A stretch of 64,000 bases of DNA from assembly GCF_006864535.1 (NCBI RefSeq), contig NZ_QHLL01000004.1, forward strand, positions 124,001 to 188,000, written 5' to 3'. Made by a program: the position numbers and the translations under genes. The notes under the pieces were generated by a model that saw only the letters and a program-made list of their open reading frames with translations, was not told where the DNA came from and made no database searches. Of the stretch, positions 16,604 through 27,573 are shown in pieces (within the stretch, counting starts at the first letter, position 1; every line of letters starts with the position of its first letter). This DNA is from Campylobacter sp. MIT 12-8780. Its GTDB lineage: Bacteria; Campylobacterota; Campylobacteria; Campylobacterales; Campylobacteraceae.

Positions 16604-16637
16604 AAACTACCCCAGAATAATTAAGCTAGGGTAGTTT
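16604..16637. terminator. Bidirectional hairpin between zupT and the barrel protein
   Basis: AAACTACCC (16604-16612) pairs perfectly with GGGTAGTTT (16629-16637). It is the most stable hairpin in the 280-base convergent gap and probably ends both transcripts. Two smaller palindromes follow, AAGTCT/AGACTT (16690-16707) and TTCTAGCTAGAA (16742-16753). Confidence 0.5.
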
Positions 16638-16773
16638 TAGGAGATTTTAGAAAGTTAAGTTTTGTATCACACTTTGAAAGCTTTCAAACAAGTCTATAAA
16701 AAGACTTATTTGAGTAAATTCCAGCTTTTTAAGTAAAACTTTTCTAGCTAGAATTTAATGAATTTCTATAAAA

Positions 16774-17352
16774 TTAGAAATTGAAAGTATAGCGAAGTCC
16801 TACAGCATAAGGTTGTTTAAGTTTGTCACCATCCTCATTATCATCAACTTTAGGACCAACTAAACCAAATCTACTCCAAAGCTCAAAGCCATGAGTTTGA
16901 GTGTAGTTTGCTCTTAAACCAAGATTGATACCAAGATCAAAACCATTTGCTTTTATATCGCTTACATTTTTTATTTTTACTTTATTGTTTGCATAATCAA
17001 GGCTCAAACCACCAAAAGCACCATATTCAAGATCACCACTTTGTAAGAAGTTATAAAGCACATCAGCATTTACGCCTATGTCAAATCTGTCAATTTGAGG
17101 ATTATTACCACCTTTAGTCGCTTTAGTTCCATAAGTAAGATTTGCATAACCTCTAAAACCTAAATTGTCATCAAGGAAGTATTTATAACCACCAACTAAA
17201 CCATAACGAAAGCCGTTGTATCCACTTTCACTACCTGCTTTATGTGAAGCATAGCCTCCGTCAATACCGACAAAAGCACCTGATTGTTCTGCTAAAGCTG
17301 CTGAAGAAGCTAGAGCTGAAACGAGAGCAAAGCTTGTTAAAACTTTTTTCAT
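16774..17352 (-). CDS. Outer-membrane beta-barrel protein (small porin/adhesin type)
   Basis: The 192-residue protein has a clear signal peptide (MKKVLTSFALVSALASSAALA) and then alternating aromatic/polar strands (AFVGIDGGYASHKAG, RYGLVGGYKYFLDDNLGFRGYANLTYGT, PYAVGLRYTFNF) ending in a C-terminal Phe, the outer-membrane insertion signal. It resembles the opacity/OmpA-barrel-like proteins of Campylobacter and Helicobacter with eight strands. Its function is unknown. A G12 tract lies next to its -10 box, pointing to phase-variable expression, which fits a surface-exposed protein. Confidence 0.8.
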   Translation of the reverse strand: MKKVLTSFALVSALASSAALAEQSGAFVGIDGGYASHKAGSESGYNGFRYGLVGGYKYFLDDNLGFRGYANLTYGTKATKGGNNPQIDRFDIGVNADVLYNFLQSGDLEYGAFGGLSLDYANNKVKIKNVSDIKANGFDLGINLGLRANYTQTHGFELWSRFGLVGPKVDDNEDGDKLKQPYAVGLRYTFNF

Positions 17353-17386
17353 GTTAAGCCTTTCATAAAAAATAAAATGAAAGAAA

Positions 17387-17405
17387 ATTGTATCCCCCCC
17401 CCCCC
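17387..17405 (-). promoter_or_regulatory. Poly-G (12) promoter of the beta-barrel protein
   Basis: On the minus strand twelve G (17394-17405), one A, then TACAAT (17387-17392) precede a T-rich leader to the ATG at 17352. The tract fills most of the spacer upstream of the -10. The -10 and leader are nearly the same as at 15458-15493. Confidence 0.65.
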
Positions 17406-17570
17406 TTAATATAAACTTAAATAGCTCTAAAAATTACAAAAAAATGGGAATTTTTTAAAAAAAGATTAAGTTTTTTGAAAAAATGAGTAAAATTTTAAGA
17501 AATTTGCAAATTTTTTAAATATTTTTATTTTTTGGCTTATCAAAATTTAATTTTTAGCTTTTATTGCAAA

Positions 17571-20787
<3,217 letters not shown>

Positions 20788-20852
20788 TTAAATTTGGCTA
20801 ATTATAGCACAAGGAAGTTTTTATATTTCTAAAACTTTTTAAAAATATATCC

Positions 20853-20862
20853 CCCCTAGGGG
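20853..20862. repeat. GC palindrome CCCCTAGGGG in the pyrG-nikZ gap
   Basis: A perfect 10-bp all-GC-armed palindrome preceded by two more C lies between the divergent pyrG and nikZ genes, in otherwise AT-rich DNA, 24 bases upstream of the likely nikZ -10. It could be an operator; no regulator is known to me for this exact sequence. Confidence 0.4.
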
Positions 20863-20886
20863 CTTACGAAAAAATTTTTTTTAAGC

Positions 20887-20892
20887 TACAAT
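20887..20892 (+). promoter_or_regulatory. -10 box of the nickel uptake operon
   Basis: TACAAT follows a T-rich stretch and lies 30 bases before the nikZ ATG, which has a GAGGATAAAAG site. Confidence 0.5.
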
Positions 20893-20922
20893 GGGCTTTA
20901 TTAATTCACTTGAGGATAAAAG

Positions 20923-22419
20923 ATGAAATTTTTTATAAGCTTGTTTTTGCTAAGTTTTAGTCTTGTTTTTGCAAAAGATTTAACTATTGCCTATCCAGTA
21001 AATGTTGGAGCTTTAAATCCGCATTTGTATTCACCAAATCAAATGTTTGCTCAAGTTTTAGCCTATGAAAGCTTGGTAAGATACGGCGAAGATGGCAAGA
21101 TAGAACCTTTAATCGCAAGTTCTTGGGAAGTAAGTAAAGATGGTAAAACCTATACTTTTTTTATCCCAAAGGGGCAAAAATTTGCAGATGGAACAAAGCT
21201 TGATGCTTATGCTGTAGAAAAAAATTTCAAAGCCATAATGCTAAACAAAGAAAGGCATTCTTGGCTAGGACTTACTCAAAAAATTCGTGCTTTTAAAGCC
21301 CTTGATGAGACGCATTTTGAGTTAAAGCTTGATAGTGCGTATTCAGCAACCCTAGCAGAATTAAGCCTGCCTCGTCCTTACCGCATACTTGCTCCTTCAG
21401 CCTTTCAAAGCGAGGATACTTCAAAGGGCATTAAAAAAGCCATTGGTTCTGGAGCCTTTGTTCTTAAACAAACTCGTTTGGGCGAATATGATATTTTTGA
21501 GCTTAATCCTTATTATAGAGGCAAAAAGCCAAATTTTGACCGCCTTATCATCAAGGTTTTACCTGATCCAAACTCACGCGTTTTAGCACTTCAAAGCAAG
21601 GGCATTGATCTTTTGGTGGGCGAGGATATTATTAGTTATGAAAATTTTAAACGTTTAAGCACAGATAAAAATTTTGTGACTAAACAATCAGGCGTTCAAG
21701 GCACAACTATGCTGACTATAAATGCTTCAAAAGATCATGCCACAAATGATATGAAGCTGAGAAAAACCATCATTCAAGCCTTTTGTAAGGATGTTGTGAT
21801 GAAAGGGATTTTGCTCAATTTAAATCAAAAGGCAAATCAACTTTTCCACCCAAGTTTGCCTTATGCTGATCATGTAAGGCTTGAAAAAGAAGTGGATTGT
21901 AAAAGTGTAAAAGCTTATGATAAAAAAGTAAGTTTAGATCTTGTTTATATAGGCACAAATCCTATACAAAAGGCTATTGCAGAGGCTTTACAAGGGGACT
22001 TAGCAAGGGTAAATATACATTTGAATTTGCTTGCAAGTGAAGAAGTGAGCTTTTATCAAAGGCAAAGGAGTGGGGATTTTGACTTGATTTTTAATTCAAC
22101 TTGGGGCAATCCTTTTGATCCTCACTCTTTCTTAGGTTCTATGCTTGAGCCTTCTCATGCAGATTTTATGGCTCAAAAGGATTTAGCCAATAAAGCAGAG
22201 ATTGATAAAAGCATAAGAGCTATTTTAAACACTGCTGATGAGCAAATTTTAAGAAAGAATTATGATTTTGTCCTAAACGCCTTGCAAGAAAGCTATATAT
22301 ATTTACCTATAAATTATGAAAGCATTTTTGCAGTCTATGATAAAGCTAAGATCAAGCATTTTGAGTTTGGAGCTATGGCAACTGAGTTTATGCTCCACAA
22401 AATAGAGCTTCAAGAATAA
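20923..22419 (+). CDS. nikZ: Nickel ABC transporter substrate-binding protein NikZ
   Basis: The 498-residue protein has a signal peptide (MKFFISLFLLSFSLVFA) and a family-5 (peptide/nickel) extracellular solute-binding fold: YPVNVGALNPHLYSPNQMF, YESLVRYGEDGKIEPLIASS, and the C-terminal WGNPFDPHSFLG. It matches NikZ (Cj1584c), which binds nickel in the periplasm, probably with histidine, to supply hydrogenase and, where present, urease. It is first in an operon with two permeases and a double ATPase. Peptide binding cannot be excluded from sequence. Confidence 0.88.
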   Translation: MKFFISLFLLSFSLVFAKDLTIAYPVNVGALNPHLYSPNQMFAQVLAYESLVRYGEDGKIEPLIASSWEVSKDGKTYTFFIPKGQKFADGTKLDAYAVEKNFKAIMLNKERHSWLGLTQKIRAFKALDETHFELKLDSAYSATLAELSLPRPYRILAPSAFQSEDTSKGIKKAIGSGAFVLKQTRLGEYDIFELNPYYRGKKPNFDRLIIKVLPDPNSRVLALQSKGIDLLVGEDIISYENFKRLSTDKNFVTKQSGVQGTTMLTINASKDHATNDMKLRKTIIQAFCKDVVMKGILLNLNQKANQLFHPSLPYADHVRLEKEVDCKSVKAYDKKVSLDLVYIGTNPIQKAIAEALQGDLARVNIHLNLLASEEVSFYQRQRSGDFDLIFNSTWGNPFDPHSFLGSMLEPSHADFMAQKDLANKAEIDKSIRAILNTADEQILRKNYDFVLNALQESYIYLPINYESIFAVYDKAKIKHFEFGAMATEFMLHKIELQE

Positions 22420-22467
22420 ATATGAACTTAAAAATGTATCAAGTTAAAAACTTCACAAGGCTAGCGT

Positions 22468-23400
22468 ATGCTTAAATTTATACTTAAACGTCTTTTATAT
22501 GTGCCTTTGATTTTGCTTTTGGTTTCTTTTGTGGTATTTGCCTTGCTTCGTTTAAGTCCGGTTGATCCTGCTTTTTCATATCTGGTGCAATCTCAAATTC
22601 CACCCACTGATGAAGCCTTAAATACTGCTCGCATAGAGCTTGGTTTAAACAAACCCTTTTTAGAACAATACTTCCTTTGGCTTAAAAATGCCCTAAGTCT
22701 TGATTTTGGCATTTCTTATGTAACTAAACGCGAGGTTTTGGGGGATTTGCTGTATTATTTGCCAACGACTTTGTGTTTAACCTTGCTTTCTATGCTTTTT
22801 TTGATCTGCGTAAGCATTCCTTTAGGTATAATTGCAGCTTTGAAGAAAAATTCTTTGTTTGATAAATGTATCTTGCTTTTTTCTTTTGCTGGGGTTTCAA
22901 TCCCTAGTTTTTGGTTTGGTTTTTTACTCATTCTTGTTTTTACACTTGGTTTTGGTGTGCTTTCTCCTTTTAGTGAGCTTGGTTTTACTCGTTATATACT
23001 GCCTGTTTTGACCTTGTCTTTAATGTCTTTGTGTATAAATGTGCGTTTAATGAGAGCAAGTTTTTTAGCACGTTTAAAAGCTCCTTTTTTGCTTTATGCA
23101 AGGGCAAGAGCTTTAAGTGAGGCTAAAATTGCACGTACGCACTTGCTTAAAAACTCACTTGTTCCTGTTAGTACCTCACTTGGTATGCACTTTGGCGAGC
23201 TTTTAGGTGGGGCTGTGGTGGTTGAGATACTTTTTGCTCTGCCTGGACTTGGAAGGTATGCTGTGGGAGCTATTTATAGTCATGATTATCCTGTGGTGCA
23301 GTGTTTTGTCCTGCTTGTAACTTTGGTTTTTATCGTGATGAATTTATTTATTGATATACTTTATGTGTATTTAAATCCAAAAATAGCTTATGAGGATTAG
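22468..23400 (+). CDS. nikY: Nickel/peptide ABC transporter permease NikY
   Basis: The 310-residue permease has six membrane segments and the DppB/NikB pattern: N-terminal MLKFILKRLLYVPLILLLVS, a periplasmic stretch, and the EAA-like loop YARARALSEAKIARTHLLKN with a following GELLGGAVVVEILFALPGLGRY. It pairs with the permease at 23403 to form the membrane pore. Confidence 0.9.
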   Translation: MLKFILKRLLYVPLILLLVSFVVFALLRLSPVDPAFSYLVQSQIPPTDEALNTARIELGLNKPFLEQYFLWLKNALSLDFGISYVTKREVLGDLLYYLPTTLCLTLLSMLFLICVSIPLGIIAALKKNSLFDKCILLFSFAGVSIPSFWFGFLLILVFTLGFGVLSPFSELGFTRYILPVLTLSLMSLCINVRLMRASFLARLKAPFLLYARARALSEAKIARTHLLKNSLVPVSTSLGMHFGELLGGAVVVEILFALPGLGRYAVGAIYSHDYPVVQCFVLLVTLVFIVMNLFIDILYVYLNPKIAYED

Positions 23401-23402
23401 CG

Positions 23403-24200
23403 ATGAAAAAGAGGAATTTTAAGCTTTATTGTTCTTTAGCACTTATTGTTTTAATCGTGCTTTTGGCTTTATTTGCTCCGCTTTTACCTTATGATCCAAA
23501 TGCTATAGATATAAGCAATAAATTTGCTCCTTCATCTTTAACTCATTTACTTGGCACAGATCATTTAGGAAGAGATGTTTTTAAAAGGCTTATTTATGGA
23601 GCTAGACTTTCTTTGTTTGCTGTTGTTTTAATCTTTGCTTGTATTTTAAGCTTTTCTTTTGTGGTGGGCTTTGTAGCTGGCTATAAAGGTGGGCTTTGGG
23701 ATAAGATTTTAATGCGAGTGTGCGATGTGTTTTTTGCCTTTCCTACTTTTATCTTGGCTTTATTTTTCATCGCCATTTTTGGCATAGGGCTTGTTAATGT
23801 TATCTTAGCCATAGCCTTAACACATTGGGCTTGGTATGCAAGAATGATACGTTCTTTGGTGTTAGAGCAAAAAAATCAAGGCTTTGTTTTAGCCAGTAAG
23901 GCTTTAGGCACAAGTGATATAAAAGTGATTTGTAGGCATATACTGCCCTTTGTCTTAAGTCAAATTTCAGTTTTAATCACCCTTGATATAGGGCATATGC
24001 TTTTACACATCGCTGGACTTTCATTTTTAGGGCTTGGCGTGCAAGCTCCAAATGCTGAATGGGGCGTGATGATCAGCGATGCAGCCCCTTTTGTGATGAG
24101 TGAGCCTCAACTCATGCTTTATGCTGGACTTGCCATTTTTATCAGCGTAGCCGCCTTTAATTTGCTTGGTGAAGCCTTGCAAGAAAGAGGACAAAGATGA
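23403..24200 (+). CDS. nikX: Nickel/peptide ABC transporter permease NikX
   Basis: The 265-residue permease is of the DppC/NikC type: LLGTDHLGRDVFKRLIYGAR near the N-terminus, six helices, and the EAA loop FVLASKALGTSDIKVICRHI. It starts two bases after nikY and its stop overlaps the ATPase start by 4 bases. Confidence 0.9.
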   Translation: MKKRNFKLYCSLALIVLIVLLALFAPLLPYDPNAIDISNKFAPSSLTHLLGTDHLGRDVFKRLIYGARLSLFAVVLIFACILSFSFVVGFVAGYKGGLWDKILMRVCDVFFAFPTFILALFFIAIFGIGLVNVILAIALTHWAWYARMIRSLVLEQKNQGFVLASKALGTSDIKVICRHILPFVLSQISVLITLDIGHMLLHIAGLSFLGLGVQAPNAEWGVMISDAAPFVMSEPQLMLYAGLAIFISVAAFNLLGEALQERGQR

Positions 24201-25621
24201 ATTTATTAGAATGTAAAAACTTAAGCGTATGTGATGAAAAGCAAAATCATCTCTTAAAAAATATCAATTTTAAGCTTAAAAAAGATGAATACCTTGCTAT
24301 CATTGGTTCAAGTGGGGCTGGAAAAAGCACGCTTATAAAGGCTTTAATGAACTTAAATAGTTCAAATTTAACAAGCAAAGGCGAGCTTTTTTGGCATGAA
24401 AAAGCAAACTTTGGCGTGATCTTGCAAAATCCTGCTTCTTGTTTTGATCATGTTTTTAGCATAAAATTTCATTTTAAAGAAACTTTTTTGGCTAAAAATT
24501 TAAAACCAGATGAACAAGAATACAAAAGACTTTTAGCTGAGGTTGGGCTTGATGAAAAGGTGTTAAATGCTTATCCTTTCGAGCTTAGCGGAGGTATGCT
24601 TCAAAGAGTGATGATCGCTCTTGCGTTGTGCGCGCCTTTAAATTTGCTTATTGCTGATGAGGCAAGTAGTGATTTGGATTCAAGTGGAGAAAAAGAACTT
24701 TTTGAGCTTATCTTTAGGCTAAAAGCTAAATTTCATTTTGCTTTTTTGCTTGTTACGCATAGCCTAAAGCTTGCTCAAAATGCTGATACAATCATCATCT
24801 TAGATCAAGGACAAATCATAGATCAAGGAAATGCCAAGTACATCTTTACCCAAAGTAAATGCAAAAAAACCAAAGCTTTTTTAGAAGCCTTTCATCTTTT
24901 AGAGCAAAATAGTTTTAAGCCAAAACCAAAGCCAAAAACCAAAGCCTTACTTCTTGCAAAAAATATCAATCTTTCTTATAAACAAGGTGGCTTTTTTTCA
25001 AGGCAAAAGCCTAAAATCGTGCTTAACAAGCTTGATTTAAAACTTTATGAGGGCGTAAATTTAGCTATAGTAGGTAAAAATGGAAGCGGGAAAAGCTCGC
25101 TTGTGCGTGTTTTGCTTGGACTTGAAAAGGCTAAAAATGCAAGTTTGAATTTAAATGGCTTTGATTTTTGCACCCAAAAATTAGAATACAAAAAAAGCTT
25201 AGGCATAATCTTTCAAAACCCACCAGCCACGCTTAATCCAAACTTTAGCGCAAAAGAGGCTATACTTGAGCCTTTGTGGAATTTAAACATTGATAAACAA
25301 AGCCAAGAACAAGAGCTAAAAAAGCTAGCAAAAGCTTTAAATTTAAGCGAGCTTGATAAAAAAGTGCCTTATTTTAGCGGAGGAGAGCTTCAAAGAATAG
25401 CCCTAGCTAGAGCTTTAATCACAAAACCAAGTCTTTTAATCCTTGATGAAGCCCTAAGCAATCTTGATGTGCTCTTACAAGTGCAAATCATCAAACTCCT
25501 AAAAGCCTTGCAAGCTGAGTTTAAGCTCACACTTTTATGTATAAGCCACGATCAAAACATACTCAATGCTCTATGTGATGAGCTTTTAGAGCTTAAAGAT
25601 GGAGTGCTTAATGAGCTTTGA
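24197..25621 (+). CDS. Fused double ABC ATPase of the nickel transporter (NikW+NikV)
   Basis: This 474-residue protein holds two complete ABC ATPase domains in one open frame. Domain 1 has Walker A GSSGAGKST (37-45), signature LSGGMLQR (130-137) and Walker B LLIADEASSDLD. Domain 2 follows a basic linker (KPKPKPKTK, 241-249) and has GKNGSGKSS (293-301), FSGGELQR and LLILDEALSNLD. In C. jejuni as I recall it the two ATPases are separate genes (nikW, nikV; Cj1581c, Cj1580c). Each half here corresponds to one, so a single chain replaces the heterodimer. It ends the operon and converges on the PP-loop gene. Confidence 0.9.
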   Translation: MNLLECKNLSVCDEKQNHLLKNINFKLKKDEYLAIIGSSGAGKSTLIKALMNLNSSNLTSKGELFWHEKANFGVILQNPASCFDHVFSIKFHFKETFLAKNLKPDEQEYKRLLAEVGLDEKVLNAYPFELSGGMLQRVMIALALCAPLNLLIADEASSDLDSSGEKELFELIFRLKAKFHFAFLLVTHSLKLAQNADTIIILDQGQIIDQGNAKYIFTQSKCKKTKAFLEAFHLLEQNSFKPKPKPKTKALLLAKNINLSYKQGGFFSRQKPKIVLNKLDLKLYEGVNLAIVGKNGSGKSSLVRVLLGLEKAKNASLNLNGFDFCTQKLEYKKSLGIIFQNPPATLNPNFSAKEAILEPLWNLNIDKQSQEQELKKLAKALNLSELDKKVPYFSGGELQRIALARALITKPSLLILDEALSNLDVLLQVQIIKLLKALQAEFKLTLLCISHDQNILNALCDELLELKDGVLNEL

Positions 25622-25661
25622 AATTTAAAAATATTACCGAACAGGATTAAAAAGCTTTTTT

Positions 25662-26645
25662 CTAGCTTATAAAAAATTCGCTTAAATGCTCTTTGTTTTC
25701 AAAAGGACTTTGGGTAAAAAGTTCATCTTTAAAGCTTAATTCATAGTTTTTATTTGGATCTGCTTTAGTATAAGTTAAAGCTATTTTTAAGGCTAAATTT
25801 AAATCTTCTTTGCTGATATTTTGATCCACTAAAGAATACGCTCCAATAAGCTCGCCAAGCTTTATTTCTTCGTATTTGTCTGTTTTTAGTCCTCTTAAAA
25901 GTTGATTTTCTAGCTCATTTCGCCCCACTATCATCTTGGCTCCATTTGGCAAGCGTAAATGTCTGCCGTATTTTAAAAGTTGAGCGTCATTAACTTGCAT
26001 ATTTTGATCAAATTCTTTAAAGTCTTTCATCTTCTTTGCAAAGCTATCAAGTGTAAGCAAACAGCCTCCACCCGGACTTTCAAAGTCTTCTAAGCCAAAT
26101 TGAGCAGCAAGTTCAAGTTGTCTTTTTCTGCTTCTGCCACTTATGCCCTCAAGCTTGTTTCTATCCACCCAGCCAAGTCGTTCCGGCTTTGTCTCAGGCA
26201 AGTTTTTTGCACACATAGGACGCAAGATCAAGTCCTCTTCATCATCTGCAAGACGTTTAACCTTGGCCATAGCGTCACTTCTTTGACTCATAGGACGTTG
26301 TCCTAATACCTCTCCAGTGATGATAAAATCAGCCTTTTCAGCCTCTAACATAGAAAGAGCGGTTTTAAACATAAAAGCATGGCAATCAATACAGGGATTA
26401 AAATGCTTGCCATAGCCATATTGTGGGTTAAAAAGCACCTTTTGAAGATAAGCATTTCTTACATCAATCATCTCAAAATCAGCCCCAACCAAAGCCGCAC
26501 GTCTTTTCATATCCTCGCTTTTATCAGACCTTGAGCCAAAGCCTATGTTGATATTTAAAGCTTTTACTTCTATGCCTTGACTTGTGATAAGCTTCATCGC
26601 TAGCATAGAATCAAGCCCACCGCTAAAAAGTGCTAATGCTTTCAT
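25662..26645 (-). CDS. PP-loop ATPase, MnmA/ThiI-like, with DUF814-type C-terminus
   Basis: The 327-residue cytoplasmic protein begins with the ATP-pyrophosphatase loop LALFSGGLDSMLA (residues 4-16), followed by FNPCIDCHAFMFKTA and GEVLGQRPMSQR, which recall tRNA sulfur-transfer and MnmA-like enzymes. The second part includes GGGCLLTLDSF and LPNGAKMIVGRNELENQ, similar to the NFACT-R/DUF814 domain that handles RNA or nucleotide ligands. It is too divergent to be the true MnmA. A role in tRNA thiolation or a related adenylation is inferred; the substrate is unknown. Confidence 0.75.
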   Translation of the reverse strand: MKALALFSGGLDSMLAMKLITSQGIEVKALNINIGFGSRSDKSEDMKRRAALVGADFEMIDVRNAYLQKVLFNPQYGYGKHFNPCIDCHAFMFKTALSMLEAEKADFIITGEVLGQRPMSQRSDAMAKVKRLADDEEDLILRPMCAKNLPETKPERLGWVDRNKLEGISGRSRKRQLELAAQFGLEDFESPGGGCLLTLDSFAKKMKDFKEFDQNMQVNDAQLLKYGRHLRLPNGAKMIVGRNELENQLLRGLKTDKYEEIKLGELIGAYSLVDQNISKEDLNLALKIALTYTKADPNKNYELSFKDELFTQSPFENKEHLSEFFIS

Positions 26646-26684
26646 AATTTATCCCTTTTTATCTTTAGTATTTGCTTTTTTAAA

Positions 26685-26690
26685 CGATAT
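26685..26690 (+). promoter_or_regulatory. Possible sigma-28 -10 element (CGATAT)
   Basis: CGATAT lies 55 bases before the GTG of the EF-hand protein at 26746, with a TTTAG-like element 16 bases upstream. CGATWT is the core of Campylobacter FliA promoters. A six-base match alone is weak; support comes from a similar element before the paralogue at 49448. Confidence 0.35.
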
Positions 26691-26745
26691 AGAATGTATA
26701 AAATCCTAATTATAGCAAAAAAATTATATTTTCTAAGGATAAAAA

Positions 26746-27573
26746 GTGCAAATAACTCACTCTACACAAACTCCGCTTAAAGATAAAGGCTTAGGCGATT
26801 TGATTAAAGAAAAGATCGATGAAAAAAAGCTTGTAAAGCTTGATAAAGAACAAGACTCTGGAGTGCGTGTCATCTTTGAAGACGCTAAAAGTGGTAAGCT
26901 TGTTTCAACAAGTTTAAGTGATGAAAATTTTGCTCGCTTGCGTGAAAATATCAATGATTATGCAAATTTTTATACCAGAGATGATGGCTCTGTAAGGCTA
27001 AATGGCAGGGCTGAACGTTTTGTATCTTCTTGGTATGAAAAAGTAAGCTCTGGGCAGTCTTTGCAAGTAAGCTCTTTAAGCAGCTCTGTGAGCTTTTCAA
27101 ACTCAAATGCAAATGCCCTTGAAAAACTTGCCTCGCTTCGATCCTATGAAAGTGCCATAAGTGCTGATGCCAATGAAAATGAAAAGCTTAATTACGCACT
27201 TTCAAAGGATAAAAACCTTGATGGTGAGATTAAACAAGGTGAAAAAGATACTAAAGAGCAAAGAATTTCTTTTATCAAAGAGCTTAAAGAAGCTGGGGAG
27301 AATTTCTTTAAAAAACTTGTTGGAGCAACTGAGATTGCAAGCTCAAAGTCAAAAAACTCAAAAGATAAAGATGAGGAAGAAAATCTCAAGCAAAAGGCTT
27401 TAGAAGAGGGTTTGAGCTCTTTAAGCACTCTTGAACAAACGCGTTTAAAGCAAGAATACCCAAGCGAGTATAAAGAACTTGAGAATTTAAGTAAGCTTGA
27501 AGAAAATTTAAGCAAAGACTTTTATCAAAAACTTGAAAATGATGAGCTCAAAATACTTGAACTTCGTGCTTAG
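26746..27573 (+). CDS. EF-hand protein, candidate flagellum-coexpressed secreted factor (paralogue A)
   Basis: The 275-residue protein has no signal peptide or membrane segment and is rich in Ser, Lys and Glu. It carries one canonical EF-hand loop, DKNLDGEIKQGE (155-166), and a degenerate one at 141-152 (DANENEKLNYAL). Residues 44-97 (IFEDAKSG, LSDENFARLRENI, LNGRAERFVSSWY) align with residues 81-133 of the protein at 49448. The C-terminal third is coiled-coil-like. The GTG start follows TAAGGAT. Its end overlaps dnaG by 26 bases on the other strand. I know no named function; secretion through the flagellum is a hypothesis. Confidence 0.7.
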   Translation: MQITHSTQTPLKDKGLGDLIKEKIDEKKLVKLDKEQDSGVRVIFEDAKSGKLVSTSLSDENFARLRENINDYANFYTRDDGSVRLNGRAERFVSSWYEKVSSGQSLQVSSLSSSVSFSNSNANALEKLASLRSYESAISADANENEKLNYALSKDKNLDGEIKQGEKDTKEQRISFIKELKEAGENFFKKLVGATEIASSKSKNSKDKDEEENLKQKALEEGLSSLSTLEQTRLKQEYPSEYKELENLSKLEENLSKDFYQKLENDELKILELRA

